Shown: positions 1-7,348, counted from the first letter of the stretch. The stretch: 15,792 nt of DNA from Candidatus Nanopelagicales bacterium (GCA_030699055.1 JAUYKX010000341.1:1-15792), one strand, 5' to 3'. Notes: generated from the letters alone by a model not told the origin. Numbers and translations are program-made.

Positions 1-192
1 GAAGCCGAGCCCGCCCGCCGAGGTCCGGTCGTAGAGCTTGCGCGTCAGGTCCTTCGCCGCGCCGCACACCTCGAGGATCCCGGTGTCGCCCAGGACGACC
101 GTCGCGCCCGCTCCCGGCCAGTACCGATACGCAATGGATCGATCATGCAGACGGGCGACCCGAAGGTCGCGACCAGGTGATTCAACTGACAC
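1..192 (-). CDS. Partial gene of unknown function, cut by the left edge
   Basis: A minus-strand frame is open from a GTG at 192 to the window edge (64 codons). Its third codon positions are strongly G/C, as in the real genes nearby. The visible N-terminus begins MSVESPGRDLRVARLHDRS and continues with a Gly-rich stretch (WPGAGATVVLGDTG), then an Ala/Lys/Leu-rich helix-like segment. I do not recognise the family. The opening strand-rich part faintly recalls an alpha/beta hydrolase, but no nucleophile motif is visible, so I assign no function. It lies 75 bases downstream of the kup stop on the same strand and could be cotranscribed with it. No clear ribosome binding site precedes the GTG, so the start is uncertain. 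The opposite strand is also open across most of this stretch, but its codon use is poorer. Confidence 0.4.
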   Translation of the reverse strand, partial: MSVESPGRDLRVARLHDRSIAYRYWPGAGATVVLGDTGILEVCGAAKDLTRKLYDRTSAGGLGF

Positions 193-267
193 CTGACCAA
201 GGCTACGCAAGATGGCCGGGGTGATGAATAGCCCGGATGGCTGCCCGGATCGCTGGCTGGCTCGTGG

Positions 268-2199
268 TCAAAGTCGAATCACCGAGCCGACGAGAAGGAC
301 GCGGTCGCTGGGCAGCCTCAATTCGGCGCTGGGGTCGGTGGTCATGCGCTGCATGGACTCGAACGCGACCTGCATCGGCATCCAGAGGCCAGCGCCGTGC
401 CGCCGCTCGACGATCACCCGATGCACGACGTACGTGGCCTGCTCCGGCTGAATGCCACGCCGTAGTAGCGCACTGTGCGAGAGGTCTCGCGGCACATCCG
501 GATGTTCCAGGTACCCGTAACGCAGATCGATGAAGGTCAGGCGTTCCGACGGTTGTGACACGGTTATGCGCTCCACACCACTGGCGCGCGGTTTTCTCAG
601 GGTTGCGACGTTGACAATGATTGTGTGCCGGGACACGATCCCGATCAGTCGCATGTGCCGAACCAGTGCGGTTGGGGTGACTCCCAGATGCGGGGCGAAG
701 TACACCATGGGTTGGGGAATCGAAACCAGCTCCTTGCTCTCGACTTCCTCGACCAACTCGTCCAGTGGCGGTGCCAGCTCGGTCAGCCGCTTCCGGACCA
801 GGTTGTGCCCGATCCGCCACGACATCAGCACGAAGAAGATCACTGCCGCGACGGCGATCGGAAACCAGCCGCCGTGGTCGAACTTCATCAGGTTCGACGC
901 GAAGAACGAACCGTCGATCACCAGGAAGATTCCCGCAAACGGAAGGACGACCCACCGGGGCAGACCCCATCGCTTGTGCGCCAGATAGGTGATGACGACG
1001 GTGGTGATGACAAAGGTGCCGGTCACAGCGATTCCGTAGGCCCCCGCCAGGTTGTCGGAGCTGCGAAAGGCCAGCACCAGCCCGATCACAGCGACCATCA
1101 GCGCCCAATTGATTCCGGGCGCGTAGACCTGGCCACGCTCGGTTGCGGAGGTGTGGGTGATCTTCAGGCGAGGCAGGTATCCGAGCCTGACCGCCTGGCG
1201 AGTCATCGAGAATGCGCCCGAGATAACCGACTGGGAGGCAATCACCGTTGCCACGGTCGCCAGAATCACCATCGGCCACTGGAAGGTTGCGGGCACCGCG
1301 AAGTAGAAGGGGTTTGCCGCCGCCTTCGGGTCGCGGATCACCAGGGCGGCCTGTCCCAGGTATGTCAGGTACAGGGCGGGGGTGACGATCAGATACCAAG
1401 ACCAGCGGATTGGGCCTCGACCGAACTGGCCCATGTCGGCGTAAAGGGCTTCCGCGCCCGTGACGCACAGGACGATCGCGCCCAGCGCCAGAAACGCCAG
1501 CCCCGGCTCCCCGACGAAAAAGTCGATCGCATAGGTCGGGGAAATCGCGGCGAGGGCCCGAGGCTCCTGCCAGATGTTCGCCAGCCCGATGAGCGCGATC
1601 GCCGCGAACCAGACGAGCATGATCGGACCGAACGCCAGTCCGACTTTTCCCGAGCCTTTCCGCTGAACCAGGAACAACAGCGCCAGGACGAATACCGCAA
1701 CCGGGATGATCCAGTTGGCCAACTCCGGTGACGCGACTTCCAAACCCTCGACTGCCGACAGGACCGAAATTGCTGGCGTGATCATGCCGTCGCCGTAGAA
1801 CAGGGCGGCACCGAGGATGCCCAGGACAGCCAGGGCGGTACTGACACGAGGGCTGGCCTTGGCCGATCGAGCGGCCAACGCGGACAGGGCGATTACGCCA
1901 CCTTCGCCGTCGTTGTCCGCTCGCATCACCACGGCCACGTACTTCACGGATACGACCAATGTGAGGGTCCAGAAGACGAGGGAGACTCCGCCGAGCACCC
2001 GGTGTTCCATCACCGGGATCGGGTGGGCGCCCTGGAAGATGCTCTGGAAGGCGTAGAGCGGACTGGTGCCGATGTCGCCGAATACGACGCCGAGCGAGGC
2101 GAGGCCGAGCCCGAGCCCGAGGCGGTTTTTCGACCCAGGCGATTCAACCGGGGCTGGGTCGCCGCCCCTCGAGTCGGTGCGTACTCGAGCCCGACCCAT
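268..2199 (-). CDS. kup: Kup-family low-affinity potassium transporter
   Basis: The product is a potassium uptake permease of the KUP/HAK/KT family, which moves K+ into the cell, probably with protons. It has 643 residues from the ATG at 2199; E. coli Kup has 622. A short charged N-terminus leads to the family signature GVVFGDIGTSPLYA at about residues 37-50. About a dozen hydrophobic membrane segments fill the region to roughly residue 460. A soluble C-terminal domain of about 170 residues follows, as is normal for the family; it contains a typical HTIIVNV strand and a STALLRRG-like segment. An upstream in-frame TTG at 2208 would add three residues; ATG is preferred. No riboswitch or clear operator is visible in the 66 bases before the start. 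The gene looks intact and stands alone, apart from the partial gene just downstream. Confidence 0.95.
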   Translation of the reverse strand: MGRARVRTDSRGGDPAPVESPGSKNRLGLGLGLASLGVVFGDIGTSPLYAFQSIFQGAHPIPVMEHRVLGGVSLVFWTLTLVVSVKYVAVVMRADNDGEGGVIALSALAARSAKASPRVSTALAVLGILGAALFYGDGMITPAISVLSAVEGLEVASPELANWIIPVAVFVLALLFLVQRKGSGKVGLAFGPIMLVWFAAIALIGLANIWQEPRALAAISPTYAIDFFVGEPGLAFLALGAIVLCVTGAEALYADMGQFGRGPIRWSWYLIVTPALYLTYLGQAALVIRDPKAAANPFYFAVPATFQWPMVILATVATVIASQSVISGAFSMTRQAVRLGYLPRLKITHTSATERGQVYAPGINWALMVAVIGLVLAFRSSDNLAGAYGIAVTGTFVITTVVITYLAHKRWGLPRWVVLPFAGIFLVIDGSFFASNLMKFDHGGWFPIAVAAVIFFVLMSWRIGHNLVRKRLTELAPPLDELVEEVESKELVSIPQPMVYFAPHLGVTPTALVRHMRLIGIVSRHTIIVNVATLRKPRASGVERITVSQPSERLTFIDLRYGYLEHPDVPRDLSHSALLRRGIQPEQATYVVHRVIVERRHGAGLWMPMQVAFESMQRMTTDPSAELRLPSDRVLLVGSVIRL

Positions 2200-2265
2200 G
2201 GCGCGCAAGCTAGCAGTCTCATCCCGACGGTCGCGCGGTCAGATGATCACGGTCTTCCGCCGCGG

Positions 2266-2540
2266 TCAGGACGAAAGGAATTTCGTGAACCAGCGTCCGG
2301 AATCCTTCAGATACCGCTGTTGAGTCGCATAGTCCACGAATGCGAGCCCGAGTCGCCGCCGGAGTTCCTCGGCCCACTCGAAGGGCCCCCGCCCTCGGTG
2401 ACCACGAGTCGGGGATAGCGCCCGTATGACCAAATCCGGTCGAGCACCATGCCGAGTCTCATCCCGGGTTCCGGAAATAGGCGGTTGAAAACCGCGTCCG
2501 TGGCCCAATGCCACGGCAACCGCTGGTGCGCGCACCGTTT
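2266..2540 (-). pseudogene. Remnant of a GH1 beta-glucosidase gene (3' end, deleted and frameshifted)
   Basis: Two minus-strand frames together match the C-terminal third of glycoside hydrolase family 1. The upstream frame reads GMRLGMVLDRIWSYGRYP then RLVVTEGG. This is the segment before and including the catalytic nucleophile of the TENG motif (Glu codon at 2394-2396). It then jumps, in another frame, to GPFEWAEELRRRLGLAFVDY, followed by ATQQRYLKDSGRWFTKF and a stop at 2266-2268. That second part is the family's FEWAxGYxxRFGLVyVDYxTQ...KDSxxWf ending. In intact enzymes about 50 residues separate the nucleophile from FEWA; here the two abut, with a frame change near 2385-2393. The Asn of TENG is also lost. 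The N-terminal two thirds of the enzyme are absent, and I recognise nothing further in 2541-2660. The product cannot be active. Confidence 0.75.
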
Positions 2541-2660
2541 ACTGCTCCGGGTCGGCACAGGATCTCCAAGATTGGGTCGAGAGGAACCGTTCCCGGTGGC
2601 GACGACGCGAGAGCCGCGAAAGAGCTCACGACTCACCCAAGCCCTGGGGAGACCCTGCGC

Positions 2661-3083
2661 TCAGGGCGATTCGACGGCCAGGTCGAACAAGGCGTAGGTG
2701 GATCGTGCTCGTTGATCGAGGGAGTACAGGGCGGTAACCGGTCCCCGACTGCGCGTTCGGTCGTGGTTGACGGCTGTCGCGGCGATAAGGGCGTCGTAGG
2801 TGGCGCCGCCGGTGATTCCGTGGTCGGCGAGAAGTCGAGGCAGGTCGGCCACTGCGCGCGGGGTCGGGGTCAGCAGTCGATCGCGGAACTGGTCCAGCAA
2901 GGCGACGGCGTCAGCCGCGCGCAGTCGCTGGGGGGCGGGCAGCCGCGTCAGGGTCGCGTACGTCTCCAGGTACGCATGCAAGGCTGGCCAAGGCTGGTCT
3001 CCCAGCACGCGCCGGGCTCGGTCGTGGTCGGCATGCCACGCGCAAAGGCCTGCGACTAGGACGCTGGTGTCGACGGAGATCAC
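2661..3083 (-). CDS. vapC: VapC-family PIN-domain toxin ribonuclease
   Basis: This is the toxin of a type II VapBC module, a Mg2+-dependent endoribonuclease that is blocked when bound by VapB. The 140-residue protein is a single PIN domain. It opens with VISVDTSVLVAG and carries the four expected acidic residues: Asp5, Glu40 (in YLETYATLTRLP), Asp97 (in TYDALIAATA) and Asp123 (in SLDQRAR). The GTG start at 3083 overlaps the vapB TGA by the four bases GTGA, the usual arrangement for coupled translation in these operons. The frame stays open further upstream to 3266, but that extension overlaps vapB and reads as low-complexity Arg/Gly/His sequence, so it is not used. All key residues are present, so the toxin is probably functional. 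The RNA target cannot be read from the sequence. Confidence 0.9.
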   Translation of the reverse strand: MISVDTSVLVAGLCAWHADHDRARRVLGDQPWPALHAYLETYATLTRLPAPQRLRAADAVALLDQFRDRLLTPTPRAVADLPRLLADHGITGGATYDALIAATAVNHDRTRSRGPVTALYSLDQRARSTYALFDLAVESP

Positions 3084-3325
3084 CGGCGGACGCGTTCGGT
3101 GGCAGCTCGCACCTCTTCGGCCGTCAAGGTCGGGTGGGGTTCGGCTGCGGTGGCCACGGTGACCCCGTCCACTTCGGACACGGTGACGGTCATGGGTGCC
3201 GGTGCGACCTCGATCCACCCATCCCTGATTGTGATTTCGACAACCGATCCGGGTTGCAGCTGCCATTGGTCCCTGGCGAACTTCGGGATCACAACCCTGC
3301 CACCGGAGTCAATGGTAGTGCGCAT
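3080..3325 (-). CDS. vapB: VapB-family antitoxin with AbrB/SpoVT DNA-binding domain
   Basis: This is the antitoxin and likely autorepressor of the vapBC operon. It is 81 residues long. The N-terminal half (MRTTIDSGGRVVIPKFARDQ, then GSVVEITIRDGWIEVAP) is a swapped-hairpin AbrB-type DNA-binding domain. The C-terminal half, ending HPTLTAEEVRAATERVRR, is a predicted helix of the kind that wraps around the toxin. The ATG at 3325 is chosen because the AbrB fold begins right there. There is no Shine-Dalgarno sequence, and a possible -10 element (TAGCTT, 3332-3337) ends six bases before the ATG, which would suit a leaderless message. A perfect inverted repeat overlaps the start codon and is listed separately. 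vapC overlaps the stop codon by four bases. Confidence 0.9.
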   Translation of the reverse strand: MRTTIDSGGRVVIPKFARDQWQLQPGSVVEITIRDGWIEVAPAPMTVTVSEVDGVTVATAAEPHPTLTAEEVRAATERVRR

Positions 3326-3353
3326 GGCAGAAAGCTACCATTTCTTCTGCCAT
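3324..3353. promoter_or_regulatory. Inverted repeat over the vapB start, likely VapBC operator
   Basis: The 9-base arms ATGGCAGAA (3324-3332) and TTCTGCCAT (3345-3353) are perfect reverse complements, with a 12-base spacer. The left arm includes the vapB ATG, and the spacer covers the candidate -10 element TAGCTT (minus strand, 3332-3337). The centre-to-centre spacing of the arms is 21 bases, two helical turns, which suits a dimer-of-dimers VapBC complex bound on one DNA face. That it is the autorepression site is inferred from its position and from known VapB behaviour. Confidence 0.6.
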
Positions 3354-3447
3354 CGAAACTGCCAGGGCAGCGGCGAAGTGCAACTCGAGATCCGGCCCGG
3401 CATCCTTGAGGGTTCGGCCTGGTTCACAGGGTCGGTTTCCCGTTCAC

Positions 3448-4080
3448 CTAACGACGGTGGACGGAGAGCCACACCGTGGGCTCGTCGAGCGTGGTCCACT
3501 CGACCCGATGGCGGCAATGGGCGGGCAGGAAGCACGAGTCATTGGGTTCCAGTGTCCAGCGCTGCCGGTCGCCGTCGATCTCCACTGACAGCACCGCCGC
3601 GCCCTGGACCACCACCACCCATTCGTCGGTGTCCTGGTCGAACCACTCACCTTCGGGAGTCACGTCTCCTTTGGAGACGATTCGCTCGAGCCACCACTTT
3701 GGGCCGGTCATCACGCTGTCGACTTGATCGCCCGGCGCATCAACTCGCGCGCCATGGTGCGATCCGATCGGGTTCTCGAGCACTGACCACCGAGCGGGCG
3801 GAGAAGTCGGTTCGAACATCTCATCAATCTCATTTATCGGCGAGTGTCCAGGGTCGGTGCGTTCCGGGTCAGTGCCCCCGGCTTCGAAGCGGGAAATGGC
3901 CGATTGAGTCATCCCCGCCGTCGCCGCCAGCTCGGCCTGGCTCCATCCGGCGCGTTCCCGGAGTTCCCTCACGGCTCTGCCAAGTTCGAACGCGAGCCTG
4001 GCAGCCTGGTAGGCATCCTCGGCTTCGGGCTCGGCCATGCGCACCTCGCGGACCTCTCTCCACTGCTTACGTTCAGCCAT
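3448..4080 (-). CDS. HigA-like XRE HTH fragment fused in frame to a cupin domain
   Basis: The frame encodes 210 residues from the ATG at 4080. Residues 1-70 match HigA-type antitoxins of the XRE helix-turn-helix class: AYQAARLAFELGRAVRELRE, then GWSQAELAATAGMTQSAIS and RFEAGGT. Normally VPTLPxLERLAxAL and about 25 more residues would follow. Instead the helices after FEAGGT are gone (break near 3871) and an unrelated linker of about 18 residues follows. Residues about 89-210 form a small cupin barrel of a type usually encoded alone (LERIVSKGDVTPEGEWFDQD, EWVVVVQGAAVL, LPAHCRHRVEWT). The cupin may also be made separately from an internal ATG at 3819. The likely history is a deletion joining the 5' part of higA to a cupin gene. 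The antitoxin half is probably not functional; the cupin looks complete, with no known substrate. Confidence 0.7.
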   Translation of the reverse strand: MAERKQWREVREVRMAEPEAEDAYQAARLAFELGRAVRELRERAGWSQAELAATAGMTQSAISRFEAGGTDPERTDPGHSPINEIDEMFEPTSPPARWSVLENPIGSHHGARVDAPGDQVDSVMTGPKWWLERIVSKGDVTPEGEWFDQDTDEWVVVVQGAAVLSVEIDGDRQRWTLEPNDSCFLPAHCRHRVEWTTLDEPTVWLSVHRR

Positions 4081-4144
4081 CGTCTTCATCCTCATCGGTC
4101 GTGTGTTCCTCGGCCATACAGCGAGCCATGGCCCGGCGGGGCTC
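4073..4144 (-). pseudogene. Possible C-terminal remnant of a HigB/RelE-type toxin gene
   Basis: Just upstream of the HigA-like gene a minus-strand frame ends in EPRRAMARCMAEEHTTDEDE, then DDG and a stop at 4073-4075. The stop lies three bases inside the downstream gene after its ATG (4078-4080), a typical overlap of toxin and antitoxin genes in higBA operons. The sequence resembles, from memory, the tails of phage Gp49-like HigB toxins in actinobacteria (Arg/Ala-rich helix, then an acidic end). Upstream of about 4144 the frame enters the next gene and no longer makes sense, so only the toxin's last 23 or so residues would survive. The assignment rests mainly on position and a short resemblance. 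Confidence 0.35.
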
Positions 4145-4442
4145 AACGGGCGAGCAGTGCCCCGATGACGATCGCCACGGGGGCGATGATCGCCGCAGCC
4201 CACAGGAGGCGATTGCGCCAGACCCGGCTCCGCCGTCGGATGGCGGGTGAGTCCGCCGGAATGGGCGCGAAGATCTTCCCCTCGGCATCCAGCCGCTGAT
4301 GTTCAGCCGCGATTTGGGCGGCCTGGGCGACGCGGAAGTCGGCGTCCCGCTCGCGCTTCCGGGCGGCCCGAACGAACGATTCGTCCAGGACGAGGTTGTC
4401 GAATTCGTCGGAGGATTCGTTCGCGTTCTTGTCGTTCGTCAT
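4143..4442 (-). CDS. Small single-pass membrane protein of unknown function
   Basis: The product is 99 residues from the second of two adjacent ATG codons (4445 and 4442). A GGGAG sequence sits one base before the first ATG and four before the second, favouring the second. The N-terminal part is acidic and polar (NESSDEFDNLVLDESFVRAA), followed by a charged helical stretch (ARKRERDADFRVAQAAQIAA) and a basic patch (IRRRSRVWRNR). One membrane segment ends the protein (LLWAAAIIAPVAIVIGALLA). The basic patch before it predicts a cytoplasmic N-terminus. Small proteins with a similar DEFDxLVLDExFVRAA opening are common hypothetical proteins in actinobacteria. The gene lies 96 bases downstream of the S53 peptidase gene on the same strand and may belong to that transcript. 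No function can be assigned. Confidence 0.75.
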   Translation of the reverse strand: MTNDKNANESSDEFDNLVLDESFVRAARKRERDADFRVAQAAQIAAEHQRLDAEGKIFAPIPADSPAIRRRSRVWRNRLLWAAAIIAPVAIVIGALLAR

Positions 4443-4538
4443 CATGCTCCCGGAATGATCGCCGACTTGGCAGAGTCGGTTGGTTGCCCGCAAAGGTCGC
4501 ACGAGGCGGGCCACAGCCGCAACCGGACCCCCACCGCG

Positions 4539-6467
4539 CTACAGGCCGGCGATGAGCGAATCGATCATCACGGATCCCCAACCGCTGGCCTTGTCGAAAT
4601 TGGGCCCGGCGGTGCAGCAGTCCAGGTCAGGGAGCTTGAACGGGTCGGAAGTCACAAAGCCGACGATGTTGTTGCCGGTGACGATGTCGAAGGTCTTGAC
4701 CTTGCCTGACGCGACTGCCGGATAAAGCTTCGGGTTGATAAAACCGAGTCGGTCGCCGTTGTTGCGGGCGTTGAATTGGGCGACTGCCGCCGCGAACATG
4801 GGCGTGGCCAGGCTGGTCCCCGCGTTGGCGAACCAATCGACTCCGAGGCAGCCTTGCACCTGGCTGCCGCAGTACCCAGCGATTCCCGGGTACATGTCCG
4901 CCACGTAGGCGACATCCGGAACCTGCCGTTTGGCCTTCATATCGATGCCCGGCCCGGCCTGCCAGTCGGGTTTGTCGACGACCGTGCTGACTCCTCCGCC
5001 TCCACCGGCGAAGGGTTCTGCCTGCGAACCGGATTGCACCAGCACTGCGTCATTCCATACTCCGCTGGCGGAGATTCCGTTGTTTTTGGTCAGCAACAGG
5101 TTGGTGCCGCCGACTGCGGTTACCCAACTCGACGAAGCCGGGTAGTTGACCGCAGGTGCCACATCGGAACCGCCACCGTCAGCCGCACACGCGGACGATC
5201 CGGCGTCACCGGCAGCGGCGATCACGCTGATACCCGCAGTTGCGGCCTGGCCGAGAACAGCCTCGGTCGCCGTGATCGTTGAGCCGAAGCTTGAGGCGAA
5301 CTGGGCTTCGCAAGCGGCATAGCTGATCGAGATGATGTCGACCGGCTTCCCCTGTTTGTCCCTGAGTGACGTGGCTTTCGAGACGGCGCTGAGCAGGTCA
5401 GCCGCCGATGCGCCGGATAGTTCGCCCGTCAACACCTGGATGGTGTCGATTGCTCCGCCACCGAATGCCATGAGGGTCTGGGCGTCTCCGGTGGCTTCAC
5501 CACCGGAAAGTTGCGAGCTCGCCAAGTCGTCGACAACGATCTTCGGCACCTTCATCCCGAAGCACGTCGCGTAGGTGGCGAGACTGGCTTGGTCGACGGA
5601 CTGTCCGAAGGCGAGCAACGCGATCGTCTGGGCCTCCATTTTGGAGCCGGCTGCGGGGAATCCGTATGCCTTGGCGATCTGATTCGGCGTGAATGCCCCT
5701 GTCTTCCGGGCCTCGGCGCAACCACTTGGTGTACCGGACGATTTCCACCACGGTGGCGATGCCGGGTCGAGCGAGTTCGTGATCTGGTTATTGGACGGGC
5801 TCGCGGAAGGAGTTGGCTTCTTCGGACTCTGCTGGAGGATCTGTCTGGTTTCGAATCCCGACAATTGCTGCTCGGGCGACCCGGGAGCCAGCACCGCGGT
5901 CAGGTCAGCAGGTACCTGCAGTCGAGACCCGGCCTCCGGCGCAATGAACGTGCAGCCACCGGCGACCTGGCCGGATTCATCGGCATCTTCATTGGCACCG
6001 CACTTGGCGGAGTCTTCCCGGTATTCGAACAGATTCACGCCGAAAATTTCGTGCACCTGGCTGGCCGTCAGGTTCGCCGAGAGATAGGTGCGGGTTGGGT
6101 CCACGCGAGCAGGGATTCCGCGGTCCTCGAAGAACTGCTCAGCCTTGGAGATGGTCGCATCGCCGGCCCCTACCTCGGCGGCGATGCGGGCTGCGGAGGT
6201 CACCCGGTCCGACCCGGTCGCGGGATTCGCGGCCCGCCGCTTCAACTCGTCGGCGTCAACTTGCGGGGCAAGGTTAATGATCACCGGTACCTTGGCGTCT
6301 TTGGGTGCCGGGCCGACCGGATTGGCACCGACCGGGCCTGCGGACACCATCCCCGCGGCGTCTGATGAAGTGTTGCCGCATGCCGCCGTGGAGAGCCCGG
6401 CGGTCAGTACCAGCGCGGACGCGGCCAGGACCGCAAACGTTCTATTAGAAGATCGTGGTCTGGTCAC
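4539..6467 (-). CDS. S53 (sedolisin/kumamolisin) serine-carboxyl peptidase, secreted lipoprotein
   Basis: This is a 642-residue exported protease precursor. Residues 1-29 form a signal peptide that ends LTAGLSTAAC, so Cys30 can be lipidated, though Thr at -3 is atypical for a lipobox. A pro-kumamolisin activation domain spans about 60-195 and is followed by a Pro/Ser/Asn-rich linker (about 212-240). The catalytic domain (about 255-642) carries the family residues: Glu324 and Asp328 (GGEATGDAQ, the expected spacing of four), oxyanion Asp421 (AAAGDAGSSAC) and nucleophile Ser552 (NAGTSLATPM). The C-terminal calcium-site pattern is recognisable as FDIVTGNN and later FDKASGWGS. Around ten Cys residues suggest disulfides. 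The GTG start at 6467 has a good ribosome binding site (AAAGGA, seven bases away). The enzyme family works at low pH by autocatalytic activation. It follows the acyltransferase gene by 63 bases. It appears intact. Confidence 0.93.
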   Translation of the reverse strand: MTRPRSSNRTFAVLAASALVLTAGLSTAACGNTSSDAAGMVSAGPVGANPVGPAPKDAKVPVIINLAPQVDADELKRRAANPATGSDRVTSAARIAAEVGAGDATISKAEQFFEDRGIPARVDPTRTYLSANLTASQVHEIFGVNLFEYREDSAKCGANEDADESGQVAGGCTFIAPEAGSRLQVPADLTAVLAPGSPEQQLSGFETRQILQQSPKKPTPSASPSNNQITNSLDPASPPWWKSSGTPSGCAEARKTGAFTPNQIAKAYGFPAAGSKMEAQTIALLAFGQSVDQASLATYATCFGMKVPKIVVDDLASSQLSGGEATGDAQTLMAFGGGAIDTIQVLTGELSGASAADLLSAVSKATSLRDKQGKPVDIISISYAACEAQFASSFGSTITATEAVLGQAATAGISVIAAAGDAGSSACAADGGGSDVAPAVNYPASSSWVTAVGGTNLLLTKNNGISASGVWNDAVLVQSGSQAEPFAGGGGGVSTVVDKPDWQAGPGIDMKAKRQVPDVAYVADMYPGIAGYCGSQVQGCLGVDWFANAGTSLATPMFAAAVAQFNARNNGDRLGFINPKLYPAVASGKVKTFDIVTGNNIVGFVTSDPFKLPDLDCCTAGPNFDKASGWGSVMIDSLIAGL

Positions 6468-6530
6468 TGCGGCATCCTTTCGGATAGCTGCCCGGGTGGC
6501 AACGGGCAGGCCTTGGCCGGGTTCCCGGAT

Positions 6531-7265
6531 TCAGTGGGTGGCGTCCGCCGCATCGGCATCGCGGACTTCGGCGGGAGTCGGCGCGGTCCCGCCGAATTGT
6601 TGGGGCAGCCACCAAAGGTCGGTGTCGGTCGGTGAAGTTGGGTAGCGCTTGATTGTCTCAGTCAGGAGTTGTTCCAGCTGTGTACGCAATGCGGCGGTCA
6701 GAACCTCCGGGTCGTCCGAAACCTTCGGATACATCGGTTCACCAACAGTGATCGCGATTGGCACGCCCCAGGTCAAAGACGGCAGGCGTCCCTTGGTCCA
6801 GATGCGCTGACCGCCAAAGGTCACCATGGGAATGAGCGGCACCTCGGCTTCGGCCGCCATCCGGACTGCTCCCGACTTCAAGTCCTTGATCAGGAATGAA
6901 CGGTTGATCGTGGCCTCAGGGAACACCCCGACTATCTCGCCACGTCGCAGTGCCGCGACGGCGTGTTCGTATGCCCCCGCACCGGCCGACCGATCCACCG
7001 GAATGTGGCGCATGCCGCGCATGAGCGGGCCCGCGATCGGGTGGGCGAACACCGACTTCTTGGCCATGAACCGGACCAGGCGGTGCGACGGTTGCGCCGC
7101 CAAACCGTCGAAGATGAAGTCGGGGTAGGCGTTGTGGTTGCTGGCCAGTACGGCGCCGCCGGTCTTCGGAATGTGTTCGGCGCCGACCACGTCGAAGCGG
7201 AGTCCGAGCAGCCGGAAGGCCACACGGGCAGCGGCAATCACCGGGGGGTAAACGAATTCGGGCAC
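6531..7265 (-). CDS. PlsC-family 1-acylglycerol-3-phosphate acyltransferase-like protein
   Basis: The product belongs to the PlsC/LPLAT superfamily, membrane-associated enzymes that transfer an acyl chain to lysophosphatidate or a related acceptor. From the GTG at 7265 it has 244 residues. Acceptor motif I is NHNAYPD (43-49) with catalytic His44 and Asp49. Motif III is FPEATI (115-120), where most members have FPEGTR. Motif IV is VPLIPM (142-147). The start at 7265 puts VPEFVYPPVIAAARVAF at the N-terminus, as in relatives, and has a weak GGTGA before it. An in-frame GTG at 7331 would add 22 Pro/Thr-rich residues with no ribosome binding site. The altered motif III and modest size suggest a lipid-remodelling acyltransferase rather than the housekeeping PlsC. 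The substrate is unknown. The S53 peptidase gene follows after 63 bases. Confidence 0.88.
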   Translation of the reverse strand: MPEFVYPPVIAAARVAFRLLGLRFDVVGAEHIPKTGGAVLASNHNAYPDFIFDGLAAQPSHRLVRFMAKKSVFAHPIAGPLMRGMRHIPVDRSAGAGAYEHAVAALRRGEIVGVFPEATINRSFLIKDLKSGAVRMAAEAEVPLIPMVTFGGQRIWTKGRLPSLTWGVPIAITVGEPMYPKVSDDPEVLTAALRTQLEQLLTETIKRYPTSPTDTDLWWLPQQFGGTAPTPAEVRDADAADATH

Positions 7266-7348
7266 GACGTCACCGTAGACCGGGGGCGGCTGTTGTGTCG
7301 TGGCTGGAAGCCGGCCGGGTGAAGTGCACACGACGTATTGGCGAGAGA

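Noticed and set aside
231..250. Direct repeat GCCCGGAT downstream of kup
   Set aside because: Two 8-base copies four bases apart in GC-rich sequence; likely chance, no associated structure or element.
203..1468. 421-codon open frame on the minus strand inside kup
   Set aside because: It is a different frame of the kup coding strand, rich in Arg/Gly/Pro, without recognisable motifs, while the kup frame is full-length and clearly homologous.
625..1731. 368-codon open frame on the plus strand opposite kup
   Set aside because: Antisense shadow typical of high-GC DNA; the translation is a low-complexity Asp/Arg/Gln/Gly mix.
3083..3266. Longer vapC start giving a 201-residue protein
   Set aside because: The extension overlaps vapB and is Arg/Gly/His-rich without PIN features; the GTG at 3083 starts exactly at the PIN fold.
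3099..4250. 383-codon plus-strand open frame across vapB and the HTH-cupin gene
   Set aside because: Arg/Ser/Pro-rich with no family features; the minus strand carries motif-bearing genes throughout.
5511..6365. 284-codon plus-strand open frame opposite the S53 peptidase gene
   Set aside because: Antisense of a well-supported peptidase with complete catalytic motifs.
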